Part shown: positions 16,594 through 25,349 of the stretch, in pieces
Layout: every line of letters begins with the position of its first letter
Numbering within the stretch: position 1 is the first letter of the stretch
NCBI RefSeq assembly: GCF_002117915.1
Contig: NZ_BDJB01000001.1
Location: forward strand, 62,001 to 126,000
Direction of reading: 5' to 3'
DNA: 64,000 nt
Origin: Sphingomonas sp. TZW2008
Lineage (GTDB): Bacteria > Pseudomonadota > Alphaproteobacteria > Sphingomonadales > Sphingomonadaceae
Translations under genes and position numbers: made by a program
The notes under the pieces: generated by a model
What the model was told of the DNA's origin: nothing
Seen by the model: the letters and a program-made list of their open reading frames with translations, nothing else
Database searches by the model: none

Positions 16594-17715
16594 ATGACCG
16601 ACATTGACGACCTGAAAACGCATCTGCTGACCGCGATCGAGGCCGCGGCGGGGCTCGAAGCGCTGGAAACGGTGCGCGTCGACGCGCTGGGCAAGCAGGG
16701 CCGCGTCACCGCACTGCTGAAGTCGATGGGCGGGCTAAGTCCCGAAGAGCGTCAGGTGAAGGGCCCGGCGATCCACGGCCTGCGCGAAGCGGTGACCACT
16801 GCGATCGCCAACCGCAAGACCACGCTGGAGGCTGCCGCGCTGGAGGCGAAGCTCGCCGCCGAGCGAGTCGACATGACGCTGCCGGTCGACGCGCCGCTCG
16901 CCGGTACGATCCACCCGGTCAGTCAGGTGATGGATGAACTGGCGGAGATCTTCGCCGATCTCGGCTTCGCGGTCGCCACCGGCCCGGAGATGGAGACCGA
17001 CTGGCACAATTTCACCGCGCTCAACATTCCGGAGACGCATCCGGCGCGCGCGATGCATGATACTTTCTACCTCGCCGGTGATCATGTGCCCGAGGATCGT
17101 GAGCGGCCCCGTCTGCTGCGTACCCACACCAGCCCGGTGCAGATCCGCACCATGCTCGCGAACAAGCCGCCGATCCGCATCATCGCCCCCGGCCGCACCT
17201 ATCGCAGCGACAGCGACGCGACGCACACGCCGATGTTTCACCAGGTCGAGGGGCTGGTGATCGACAAGGGCATCACCATGGGTCACCTGAAGTGGACGCT
17301 CGAGACCTTCCTCAAGGCGTTCTTCGAGCGCGACGACATCGTGCTTCGTCTGCGCCCGAGCTACTTCCCCTTCACCGAGCCGTCGGCGGAGGTCGACGTC
17401 GGCTACACGCTGCAAAAGGGCAAACGCGTGATCGGCGGCGGCGGTGACGTGCCCGCCAATGGAGAGAATGGCGGCGGCTGGATGGAAGTGCTCGGCAGCG
17501 GCATGGTCCACCCCAAGGTGATCGCCGCCTGTGGGCTCGATCCCGACGAATGGCAGGGCTTCGCGTTCGGCTGCGGCATCGATCGCCTCGCCATGCTGAA
17601 ATACGGCATGGACGATCTGCGTGCCTTCTTCGACGGCGATATCCGCTGGCTCAAGCATTATGGCTTCTCCGCCCTCGACGTCCCGACGCTGTCGGGCGGC
17701 GTCGGCGCGGCGTGA
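16594..17715 (+). CDS. pheS: Phenylalanyl-tRNA synthetase alpha subunit
   Basis: This is the 373-residue catalytic subunit of the alpha2beta2 enzyme that charges tRNA-Phe. An N-terminal coiled-coil region (about 1-95) is followed by the class II core with [11 protein letters not shown] (motif 1 region), [33 protein letters not shown] (motif 2) and [14 protein letters not shown] (motif 3). I chose the ATG at 16594 (MTDIDDLK). The longer frame to 16513 runs through the leader hairpin and is not conserved. pheT follows after 13 bp. Confidence 0.98.
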   Translation: MTDIDDLKTHLLTAIEAAAGLEALETVRVDALGKQGRVTALLKSMGGLSPEERQVKGPAIHGLREAVTTAIANRKTTLEAAALEAKLAAERVDMTLPVDAPLAGTIHPVSQVMDELAEIFADLGFAVATGPEMETDWHNFTALNIPETHPARAMHDTFYLAGDHVPEDRERPRLLRTHTSPVQIRTMLANKPPIRIIAPGRTYRSDSDATHTPMFHQVEGLVIDKGITMGHLKWTLETFLKAFFERDDIVLRLRPSYFPFTEPSAEVDVGYTLQKGKRVIGGGGDVPANGENGGGWMEVLGSGMVHPKVIAACGLDPDEWQGFAFGCGIDRLAMLKYGMDDLRAFFDGDIRWLKHYGFSALDVPTLSGGVGAA

Positions 17716-17728
17716 TCGGACGACTGAG

Positions 17729-20080
17729 ATGAAATTCACGCTTTCCTGGCTCAAGGACCACCTCGACACCTCGGCATCGCTGGACGAGATTCTCGTCGGC
17801 CTCACCCGCATCGGGCTCGAGGTCGAGGGCGTCGAGAACCCCGGCGAGAAGCTTGCCGCTTTCCGCATCGCCAAGGTGCTGACCGCCGAGCGCCATCCGC
17901 AGGCGGACAAGCTTCAGGTGCTGTCGGTCGATGCGGGTGACGGCCCGCTTCAGGTCGTGTGCGGCGCCCCCAACGCCCGCGCTGGCCTCGTCGGCGTGTT
18001 CGGCATGCCCGGCGCGACCGTGCCGGCGAACGGCATGGTCCTGAAGGTCGCGTCGATCCGCGGCGTCGAATCGAACGGCATGATGTGCTCCACGCGCGAG
18101 CTGGAGCTGGGCGACGATCATGACGGCATCATCGAACTGGCCGCCGATGCGCCCGTCGGCGACGTCTATGCCGAATGGGCGGGCCTCAACGATCCCGTCA
18201 TCGACGTGTCGATTACGCCCAACCGGCAGGATTGCATGGGCGTACGCGGCATCGCGCGCGATCTCGCCGCCGCCGGGCTCGGCTCGCTGAAGCCGCTGAC
18301 GGCGGAGCCGGCGGGGGGCGAAGGCCCCGGCCCGGACGTTCGCACCGACGACCCCGCCGGCTGCCCCGCCTTCTTCGCGCAGGGCGTCAACGGCGTCAGC
18401 AACGGCGCTTCGCCCAAGTGGCTGGCGAAGCGGCTGCGCGCGATCGGGCAGAAGCCGATCTCGGCATTGGTCGACATCACCAATTACATCACCGTCGATC
18501 TCGGCCGCCCGCTGCACGTCTATGACAAGGCGAAGCTCTCCGGCGGGCTCGTCGCGCGCAAGGCGAAGGCGGGCGAGACGGTCCTCGCGCTGAACGGCAA
18601 GACCTACACGCTCGACGAGACGATGACGGTCATCGCCGACGACGCGCATGTTCACGACATCGGCGGCATCATGGGCGGCGAGGAATCGGGCGTCTCGGAC
18701 ACGACCACCGACGTCGTCATCGAATGCGCCTATTTCGATCCCGAGCATATCGCGCGCACCGGCCAGAAGCTGATGCTGACCAGCGATGCGCGCCAGCGGT
18801 TCGAGCGCGGCGTCGATCCGGCCTTCCTCGACGATGGCCTCGCCATCGCCACCCGCCTCGTCCTCGACCTGCGCGGCGGCCAGCCGACCGGCATCACCCG
18901 CGCCGGTGAGCCGCCGCTGGGGACGCGCAGCTATGCCTATGACCCCGCCCGCGCCGAGACGCTCGGTGGCCTCGCCGTCGCGCCGGAGCGGCAGCGTGCA
19001 ATCCTCACCTCACTCGGTTTCACCGTCAGCGACGATTGGCAGGTCACGCCGCCGACCTGGCGCCGCGATATCGACGGTCCGGCCGATCTGGTCGAGGAAG
19101 TGATCCGCATCGAGGGCATCGATAATATTCCTTCCGTGCCGCTGCCGCGCGCGCCGGGTGTCGCGACGCCTACTGCCACGCCGGAGCAGAAGCTGGAGCG
19201 CCGCGTCCGCCGCGCCGCCGCCGCGCGCGGGCTCGACGAGGCGGTGACGTGGAGCTTCATCTCGGAGGCCGAAGCCGCACCTTTCGGTGGCGGCGCTTTC
19301 ACGCTCGCCAATCCGATCAGCGAGGACCTGAAGGTCATGCGCCCGTCGCTGCTGCCCGGCCTGCTCTCGGCGGCGGCGCGCAACGTGCGGCGCGGCGCGG
19401 GCACGATCCGCCTGTTCGAGATCGGCCGCCGCTATCTCGCCGACAAGGAGCGCCCGACACTCGGTCTGATCCTCGCCGGCGATCGCCGCGCGCGGCACTG
19501 GCAAACGGGCAAGGCGCAGGGCTTCGATGCGTTCGACGCCAAGACGGAGGCGCTGGCGCTGCTCGCCGCCGCCGGCGCGCCGGTCGACAACTTGCAGGTG
19601 TTTGGTGAAGCCGGTGACGCCTGGCACCCCGGCCAGTCCGGCACGCTGCGGCTCGGGCCGAAGACGGTGCTCGCCGCCTTCGGCATCCTCCACCCCAACG
19701 TCACCCGCGCGTTCGATCTCGACGCCGGCGTTGCCGCCGTGGAACTGTATCTCGATGCGATTCCCGGGAAGCGGTCGGCTGGCTTCATGCGTCCGGCCTA
19801 TACACCGCCCGCGCTGCAGGCCGTCCGCCGCGACTTCGCTTTCCTCGTGCCGGGCGGCGTCGCCGCCGATGCGCTGGCGCGGGCGGTGAAGGGCGCGGAC
19901 AAAGCCGCGATCGTCTCGGCGCGGGTATTCGACGTGTTCAGCAAGGACGGGGAGACGTCGATGGCGGTCGAGGTTGTGCTTCAGCCGGGCGACAAGGCGT
20001 TCGTCGAGGCCGAGCTGAAGGCAATCGCCGACAAGGTCGTCGCCGCCGCCGCCAAGCTGGGTGCGTCGCTGCGCGGCTAA
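17729..20080 (+). CDS. pheT: Phenylalanyl-tRNA synthetase beta subunit
   Basis: This has 783 residues. It begins MKFTLSWLKDHLDT, typical for PheT. A tRNA-binding (EMAP-like) domain at about 40-150 is followed by the B3/B4 editing region (about 210-390, with FFAQGVNGV, VDITNYI and GRPLHVYD), the B5 domain (about 400-470) and a C-terminal FDX-ACB anticodon-binding domain (about 690-783, with RRDFAFLVPGG). The ATG follows GAGATG context 13 bp after pheS. It forms the synthetase with PheS. Confidence 0.98.
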   Translation: MKFTLSWLKDHLDTSASLDEILVGLTRIGLEVEGVENPGEKLAAFRIAKVLTAERHPQADKLQVLSVDAGDGPLQVVCGAPNARAGLVGVFGMPGATVPANGMVLKVASIRGVESNGMMCSTRELELGDDHDGIIELAADAPVGDVYAEWAGLNDPVIDVSITPNRQDCMGVRGIARDLAAAGLGSLKPLTAEPAGGEGPGPDVRTDDPAGCPAFFAQGVNGVSNGASPKWLAKRLRAIGQKPISALVDITNYITVDLGRPLHVYDKAKLSGGLVARKAKAGETVLALNGKTYTLDETMTVIADDAHVHDIGGIMGGEESGVSDTTTDVVIECAYFDPEHIARTGQKLMLTSDARQRFERGVDPAFLDDGLAIATRLVLDLRGGQPTGITRAGEPPLGTRSYAYDPARAETLGGLAVAPERQRAILTSLGFTVSDDWQVTPPTWRRDIDGPADLVEEVIRIEGIDNIPSVPLPRAPGVATPTATPEQKLERRVRRAAAARGLDEAVTWSFISEAEAAPFGGGAFTLANPISEDLKVMRPSLLPGLLSAAARNVRRGAGTIRLFEIGRRYLADKERPTLGLILAGDRRARHWQTGKAQGFDAFDAKTEALALLAAAGAPVDNLQVFGEAGDAWHPGQSGTLRLGPKTVLAAFGILHPNVTRAFDLDAGVAAVELYLDAIPGKRSAGFMRPAYTPPALQAVRRDFAFLVPGGVAADALARAVKGADKAAIVSARVFDVFSKDGETSMAVEVVLQPGDKAFVEAELKAIADKVVAAAAKLGASLRG

Positions 20081-20087
20081 CCACCAC

Positions 20088-20173
20088 CCCCGTTCGCCCT
20101 GAGCCTGTCGAGGGCGTGTCACAAAGCGCGACACTGCGTGGCACGGGCTTCGACAAGCTCAGGGCGAACGGGG
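20088..20173. repeat. Extragenic inverted repeat (sphingomonad-type palindrome)
   Basis: The left arm starts CCCCGTTCGCCCTGAGC and the right arm ends GCTCAGGGCGAACGGGG. Each arm is about 33 bp and nearly self-complementary, with CTGTCGA/TTCGACA inside. The sequence between the arms is about 20 bp. Elements of this type recur between genes in many sphingomonad genomes. Only one copy is visible in this window. It sits after pheT, where it could also act as a terminator-like stem. Confidence 0.75.
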
Positions 20174-20203
20174 TAGGAATGGCGCCAACACGTTGGAGGC
20201 AAT

Positions 20204-21079
20204 GTGACCGACTGGATCACCATCGCGAACGATCATCTGTCGGCGGCGATCAACCCGCTCGGCGCGGAACTGTCGTCGCTGAAGGACGCCGCCGGGCGTG
20301 AATTGATGACCGACGCCGATCCCGCCTTCTGGACCGGCCGCGCACCCCTGCTGTTCCCCGTTGTCGGCAAACCGGCGGGCGAGGTGATCCGGATCGCGGG
20401 CGGCGAATACCCGATGAAGCAGCACGGCTTCGCCCGCCGCCTGCCGTTCACGCTGATCGATCACGGCCCGGCGCACGCCACCTTCCGCCTGACAGCGAAC
20501 GACGAGACGCGCGCGCACTACCCGTTCGCCTTCACGCTCGACGCGAGCTACCGGCTCGACGGCGCAACGCTCGCCATCGACATTATGGTTACTAACGCCG
20601 GCGACGCGGACATGCCGGCGAGCTTCGGCTTCCACCCCGCCTTCGCCTGGCCGCTGCCCTATGGCCGCGAGCGCGCCGATCACCGCATTACCTTTGCGCA
20701 GGACGAACCCGGCGGCGTCCGCCCGATCGCTGCCGACGGCACGATCGCGGCGGGCGAGATGCCGTCGCCGCTCGATGGCCGTGTGCTGCACCTGTCGGAC
20801 GATCTGTTCGCACACGACGCACTCGTCTGGGACCAAGTTCGCTCGGCGAGCGTCGTTTATGGCGCGGGTGATGGGCCCAGCCTCGAAATCGCCTTTCCCG
20901 ATACACCGATGCTTGGCATCTGGACCAAGCCCGGCGCCCGCTTCATCTGCGTCGAGCCGTGGCACGGTATCGCCGATCCGCGAGGCTATGCCGGCGAACT
21001 GAAGGACAAGCCCGGCATCTTCATCGTGCCGCCCGGGGGCGCAAAGCACATCGCCATGTCGATCACGCTGCGCGCATGA
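20204..21079 (+). CDS. Aldose 1-epimerase family protein (LacX-like)
   Basis: This is a 291-residue cytosolic beta-sandwich sugar mutarotase. It reads IANDHLSAAINPLGAELSSLKD at the start, then GRAPLLFPVVG, MKQHGFARRLPF with the conserved His-Gly-Phe-Ala-Arg, SFGFHPAFAWPL with the second catalytic His, and CVEPWHGIADP. It probably interconverts sugar anomers; LacX-like members have unknown natural substrates. It uses a GTG start behind TTGGAGGC. Its stop overlaps the ATG of the next methyltransferase gene. Confidence 0.93.
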   Translation: MTDWITIANDHLSAAINPLGAELSSLKDAAGRELMTDADPAFWTGRAPLLFPVVGKPAGEVIRIAGGEYPMKQHGFARRLPFTLIDHGPAHATFRLTANDETRAHYPFAFTLDASYRLDGATLAIDIMVTNAGDADMPASFGFHPAFAWPLPYGRERADHRITFAQDEPGGVRPIAADGTIAAGEMPSPLDGRVLHLSDDLFAHDALVWDQVRSASVVYGAGDGPSLEIAFPDTPMLGIWTKPGARFICVEPWHGIADPRGYAGELKDKPGIFIVPPGGAKHIAMSITLRA

Positions 21080-21960
21080 AGCTCGAGACACTCATCGGCG
21101 AGCCGTGGGGCGACTATGGCTTGGTCGACAGCGGCAACGGGCGCAAGCTCGAGCGCTACGGCGACTATCGCTTCATCCGCCCCGAGCCGCAGGCGCTGTG
21201 GGCACCCGCGCACGCCGACTGGCAGGCGCACGGCGAGTTCGTGCCCGGCAGCGACGAGGACGGCGGCGGGCAGTGGCAGTACCGCCGTTCGACCCCGCGC
21301 GATGGTTGGCCGCTGTCGTGGGGGATTGGAGCCGAGACGGTGCGCTTCACCGCGCAGACGACGCCGTTTCGTCACCTCGGCTTCTTTCCCGACATGGCGC
21401 CCGTCTGGTCGTGGCTGCGCGAGCGGCTGACCGGCGTCGCCGAACCCGAGGCGCTCAACCTCTTCGGCTATACCGGCGTCGGCACGCTCGCATTGTCGGC
21501 GCACGGCGCCAAGATGGTGCACGTCGATGCGTCCAAGAAGTCGGTCGAGGCGGCGCGCGCCAATGCCAAGCTTTCGGGCATGGCGGACCGACCGATCCGC
21601 TGGATCGTCGACGATGCGGCGAAGTTCGTCGGGCGCGAGGTACGGCGCAATCGCCGATACGACGCGATCCTGCTCGATCCGCCGAAATACGGCCGCGGGC
21701 CCGACGGCGAGATCTGGCGTCTGGAGGAGCATCTGCCCGCGCTGATCGCCGAGTGCCGCCGCCTGCTCGACGGCAATTCGCGCGCGCTGTTCCTCACCGT
21801 CTATGCGGTGCGCATGTCGGCGCTGGCGATCGGCGAGATGCTGCGCCAGGCATTCGCCGATCTGCCGGGCAGCGTCGAGTGCGGCGAACTTGGCGTACGC
21901 GAGGAGGCGCGCGGGCTGGTGCTGCCCACCGCGATCTGGGCGCGCTGGTCGAACGATTGA
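21076..21960 (+). CDS. Class I SAM-dependent methyltransferase (RlmI/RlmK-like)
   Basis: This has 294 residues with a Rossmann methyltransferase core. The SAM site is NLFGYTGVGTLALS, then HVDASKKSVEAARANA, then the LLDPPKYGRG motif, which is typical of rRNA cytosine-5 or guanine-N2 methyltransferases of the RlmI group. No PUA domain is present; residues 1-110 carry a short N-terminal domain (YRFIRPEPQALW). The target is probably an RNA base, but this is inferred from the family. It is translationally coupled to the epimerase gene. Confidence 0.88.
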   Translation: MKLETLIGEPWGDYGLVDSGNGRKLERYGDYRFIRPEPQALWAPAHADWQAHGEFVPGSDEDGGGQWQYRRSTPRDGWPLSWGIGAETVRFTAQTTPFRHLGFFPDMAPVWSWLRERLTGVAEPEALNLFGYTGVGTLALSAHGAKMVHVDASKKSVEAARANAKLSGMADRPIRWIVDDAAKFVGREVRRNRRYDAILLDPPKYGRGPDGEIWRLEEHLPALIAECRRLLDGNSRALFLTVYAVRMSALAIGEMLRQAFADLPGSVECGELGVREEARGLVLPTAIWARWSND

Positions 21961-22012
21961 GCGCGGCGGCGAAGCGCGCGCCGAAACCCGCGGTCGCGCG
22001 TTGTACCCGCGA

Positions 22013-23062
22013 ATGACCGCCTACCTCCACGCGATCGGCACCGCGGTGCCACCGCACGACATCCACGCCGCCTTCATCGGCTGGGCGCACGCGCGGCTGC
22101 CCGAACGCGAACGCCGGCTGTTCGATCGCATGGCGGCCCGCGCGGGGATCGGGCATCGCTGGTCGGTACTGCCCGACACCGGCGGCTCGCCGGTCGATCC
22201 CGGCGGCTTCTATGCCGACGAGCCGCATCCCGGCACCGCCGCGCGCATGCGTCACTATGCCGAGGCCGCGCCGACGCTCGCACTTCAGGCGATCGATGAT
22301 CTCGCGCGGCAGGTGCCGCTCGGCCCGATCACGCATCTCGTAGTGGCGAGCTGCACCGGCTTCGTCGCGCCCGGCATCGACCAGATCATCGCCGCGCGGC
22401 TCGGGCTCGCGCCCAGCGTCGAGCGGCTGCTCGTCGGCTTCATGGGCTGCTACGCCGCGGTCGCCGCGCTGCGCAGCGCGCGCCACATCGTCCGCTCGCA
22501 GCCCGATGCGCGCGTGCTCGTCGTGACGGTCGAGCTATCGACACTGCACCTTCAGGCGATCGACGCGATCGAGCCGCTGCTCGCGATGCTGCAATTCGGC
22601 GATGGCGCCGCCGCCGCGCTCGTCACCGCCGAGCCGCACGGTTTCGCGATCGAGCGGCCGTTCGCCACCACCTTGCCCGTTTCCGCCGATCTCATTCGCT
22701 GGGACATCACCGATACCGGCTTCGCGATGCATCTGTCGGGGGAGGTGCCGGGCCGGATCGCGACTGCGCTCGCCGATCCCGCGCTGGTCGAGACGCTGAC
22801 CGGCGGCGCGGCGCCCGACGGCTGGGCGGTCCACGCCGGCGGCCGATCGATCCTCGACGCGGTCGAGCAGGCGCTCGGGCTGCCGGCCGACGCGCTCGAT
22901 CATTCGCGCGCGGTGCTGGCGGCAAACGGCAACATGTCGTCGGCCACGCTGATGTTCGTCCTTGCGCGCGTACTCGCCGGCCCGCCGGTCGAGCACGGCG
23001 TCGCGCTCGCCTTCGGGCCCGGGCTGGCGGCCGAGGGCTTCGGGTTCCGGAGCGCGCCGTGA
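22013..23062 (+). CDS. Type III polyketide synthase (chalcone/stilbene synthase family)
   Basis: This is a 349-residue homodimeric ketosynthase that condenses malonyl units on an acyl-CoA starter. The catalytic triad is complete: Cys146 in GFMGCYAA, His274 in VHAGG and Asn307 in NGNMSSAT. The products of such enzymes are alkylpyrones or alkylresorcinols, and starter and cyclisation cannot be read from the sequence. The start is the ATG at 22013; the open frame upstream lies in the methyltransferase gene. Its stop overlaps the GTG of a methyltransferase, which in turn overlaps an FAD oxidoreductase. This is the PKS-MT-flavoprotein arrangement also known from the Streptomyces srsABC phenolic-lipid genes. 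Confidence 0.94.
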   Translation: MTAYLHAIGTAVPPHDIHAAFIGWAHARLPERERRLFDRMAARAGIGHRWSVLPDTGGSPVDPGGFYADEPHPGTAARMRHYAEAAPTLALQAIDDLARQVPLGPITHLVVASCTGFVAPGIDQIIAARLGLAPSVERLLVGFMGCYAAVAALRSARHIVRSQPDARVLVVTVELSTLHLQAIDAIEPLLAMLQFGDGAAAALVTAEPHGFAIERPFATTLPVSADLIRWDITDTGFAMHLSGEVPGRIATALADPALVETLTGGAAPDGWAVHAGGRSILDAVEQALGLPADALDHSRAVLAANGNMSSATLMFVLARVLAGPPVEHGVALAFGPGLAAEGFGFRSAP

Positions 23063-23742
23063 CCCTCGCGGTGCGCGCCGAGGCCGAGGAGCTGATGGAC
23101 GCCGACGACCTCGATCCGGCGGTCTACGCCGCGGTCGTCGCCGACCTCGCCAAGGTCAACGTCGTCACGCTCGCCCCGCGCCCGACGCTCGGCTTCCTCG
23201 CCCGCACGACGACGAAGGGCGGCCACTACCGCCTGCTCGATGTCGGATTCGGCGACGGCGACATGCTGCGCCGGATCGCGCGTTGGGGCGCGCGGCACGG
23301 GCGCAGCTTCGACCTCGTCGGGGTCGATCTCAACCCGCGCAGCGCCGCCGCCGCGCGCCCGCATACGCCGCCCGCGATCCGCCTCGTCACCGGCGACTAT
23401 GCCGATCTCGGCGCGGAGCGTTGGGATTTCATCGTCTCCAGCCTCGTCGCGCATCACATGACGCAGGCGCAGCTCGTCGCCTTCCTGCGCTTCATGGAGG
23501 CGCATGCGCGGGTCGGCTGGCTCGTCAACGATCTCCACCGCCACGGCTTCGCCTATCGCGGCTATCCGCTGCTCGCCCGGCTCGCGCGGTGGCACCCGAT
23601 CGTCCGCCACGACGGCACGCTGTCGATCGCGCGCAGCTATCGCCCGTCCGAATGGCCCCCGATCCTCGCCGAAGCCGGGATTGCGGGCGCCGAAATCCAC
23701 CGCCGCTTCCCGTTCCGCCTGTGCGTCGAGGGACGACGATGA
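23059..23742 (+). CDS. Class I SAM methyltransferase of the type III PKS operon
   Basis: This has 227 residues. The SAM motif is LLDVGFGDGDMLRRI, followed by LVGVDLNPRS at the end of strand 2 and DFIVSSLVAHHM at the motif IV position. It probably methylates the polyketide (O- or C-position). It starts with GTG inside the PKS stop and ends in an ATGA overlap with the flavoprotein gene, so the three are translated together. It has no membrane segment, unlike the isoprenylcysteine-type methyltransferases (BpsB) found beside other type III PKS genes. Confidence 0.87.
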   Translation: MTLAVRAEAEELMDADDLDPAVYAAVVADLAKVNVVTLAPRPTLGFLARTTTKGGHYRLLDVGFGDGDMLRRIARWGARHGRSFDLVGVDLNPRSAAAARPHTPPAIRLVTGDYADLGAERWDFIVSSLVAHHMTQAQLVAFLRFMEAHARVGWLVNDLHRHGFAYRGYPLLARLARWHPIVRHDGTLSIARSYRPSEWPPILAEAGIAGAEIHRRFPFRLCVEGRR

Positions 23743-24851
23743 GCCCCGACACGCTGATCATCGGGGGCGGGCCGGCGGGCGCGGCGGCGGCGATCACGCT
23801 CGCTAACGCCGGTGCGCCGCACCTGCTGATCGAGCGCAGCCGCACGGTTGGCGATGCCTTGTGCGGCGGCTTTCTCAGCTGGCGCAGCCTCGACACGCTG
23901 GCGGCGCTCGGCATCGATCCCGATGCGCTTAATCGCGACCGCGTCACGCGCGTGCGCCTGTTCGCCGGCACGAAGATGGTCGAGGCACCGCTGCCCCGCC
24001 CGGCGATCGGCGTGTCGCGCCACCGCCTCGATACGCTGCTGATGCACCGCGCGGTCGGGGCGGGTGCCAGGGTGGAACGCGGCGTCGCGGTACGCGCGAT
24101 CGACGACGGCGTGCGGCTCGACGACGGGTCGACGCGGACGCCGCGCGCGTTGTTTCTCGCTAGCGGCAAACACGACGTGCGTGGCCGCGCCCGGCCCGCT
24201 GCGGCGCGCGGCGACGATCCCTCGCTCGGCCTGCGCGTCCGCCTCGCGCCGCATCCGTCGCTCGACCGGCTCGTCGGCGACGCGATCGAATTGCACGCCT
24301 TCGATCGCGGCTACGCCGGGATCGTGCGGCAGGAGGATCGCTCGGTGAACGTGTGCCTCGCGCTGCGCCGCTCGCGGCTGCATGCCGCGGGCAGCCCCGC
24401 CGCGCTGCTCGCCGAACTGGGCGACGAATGCCCGGCGCTCGGCGAGCGTCTCGCCTTCGGCTATCCCGCGGCCGACGCGGTCGCCAACGTGCCCTACGGC
24501 TGGCGTGCCACAGCCGGCGAGGACGGGCTGTTCCGGCTCGGTGACCAGGCGGGCGTCATCCCCTCGCTCGCCGGGGAGGGGATGGGAATCGCGCTGGCGA
24601 GCGGCGTGTCCGCGGCGCACGCGCACCTTGCCGGCATCGGTGCCGCCGATTGGCAGAGGGCGTTCGCCCGTCGCCTGCGCCGCCCGATCGGCATCGCCTC
24701 GCTGATCCGCGGGCTCGCCGAACGCCCGGCGCTGTCACGCATCGCATTGCCCGCCCTTGGCCTCGTGCCCGCGATTACCCAAATGGTGGCGAGCGCCACT
24801 CGCATCCCGCCGGATCCCGTCCGCTACGGCCCGGCCGCCCTGGAGACCTAA
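23739..24851 (+). CDS. FAD-dependent oxidoreductase of the type III PKS operon
   Basis: This is a 370-residue flavoprotein of the geranylgeranyl-reductase / aromatic-hydroxylase group. The Rossmann FAD site is [19 protein letters not shown] at the N-terminus. The second FAD contact is [22 protein letters not shown] (about 265-285). A Cys-Gly-Gly-Phe stretch (LCGGFLSW) follows the first site, as in geranylgeranyl-reductase-like proteins. It probably hydroxylates, oxidises or reduces the polyketide ring or chain. The ATG overlaps the upstream stop. msrB follows 5 bp later and may be read by the same transcript. Confidence 0.88.
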   Translation: MSPDTLIIGGGPAGAAAAITLANAGAPHLLIERSRTVGDALCGGFLSWRSLDTLAALGIDPDALNRDRVTRVRLFAGTKMVEAPLPRPAIGVSRHRLDTLLMHRAVGAGARVERGVAVRAIDDGVRLDDGSTRTPRALFLASGKHDVRGRARPAAARGDDPSLGLRVRLAPHPSLDRLVGDAIELHAFDRGYAGIVRQEDRSVNVCLALRRSRLHAAGSPAALLAELGDECPALGERLAFGYPAADAVANVPYGWRATAGEDGLFRLGDQAGVIPSLAGEGMGIALASGVSAAHAHLAGIGAADWQRAFARRLRRPIGIASLIRGLAERPALSRIALPALGLVPAITQMVASATRIPPDPVRYGPAALET

Positions 24852-24856
24852 ACTCG

Positions 24857-25252
24857 ATGGAAAAACTCAACCTTTCCGAGGCCGAATGGAAAAACCGGCT
24901 GACCCCCGAGCAGTATCACGTGCTGCGCGAGGCGGGGACCGAACGGGCGTTCGGCGGCAAGTACAACGACAACAAGGCCGACGGCATCTATCACTGCGCC
25001 GCATGCGAGCTCGAGCTGTTCGATAGCGCCGACAAGTACGATTCCGGATCCGGCTGGCCCAGCTTCACCCAGCCGCTATCGCCCGAGGCGGTCACCGATC
25101 ACCGCGACACCAGCCACGGGATGATCCGCATCGAATCGCGCTGCGGCCGATGCGACAGCCACCTTGGCCACGTCTTCCCCGACGGCCCGCCGCCCACCGG
25201 GCTGCGCTATTGCATGAACTCGCTCAGCCTCGATTTTCAGCCGCGCCACTAG
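24857..25252 (+). CDS. msrB: Peptide-methionine (R)-S-oxide reductase
   Basis: This has 131 residues and repairs the R-form of oxidised methionine. The Zn ligands are Cys47, Cys50, Cys96 and Cys99 (HCAAC and CGRC). The catalytic Cys119 is in [18 protein letters not shown] and [12 protein letters not shown] are intact. It lacks a signal peptide, so it is cytosolic. The start is the ATG at 24857, six codons before the first family-conserved residues. A hairpin downstream could end the transcript. Confidence 0.97.
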   Translation: MEKLNLSEAEWKNRLTPEQYHVLREAGTERAFGGKYNDNKADGIYHCAACELELFDSADKYDSGSGWPSFTQPLSPEAVTDHRDTSHGMIRIESRCGRCDSHLGHVFPDGPPPTGLRYCMNSLSLDFQPRH

Positions 25253-25259
25253 GCGCGCC

Positions 25260-25293
25260 GATCCGCCGTCGCGCCTTGCGCCGACGGCGGGTC
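25260..25293 (+). terminator. Hairpin downstream of msrB
   Basis: GATCCGCCGTCG pairs with CGACGGCGGGTC in a 12-bp stem (one G-T wobble) around a 10-nt loop, seven bases after the msrB stop. No T tract follows. Confidence 0.45.
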
Positions 25294-25349
25294 GTTGTGG
25301 CCACGGCTTGTTAACCACAGCCTAAGCTTATATCCCGCAAGGCGCTTCG

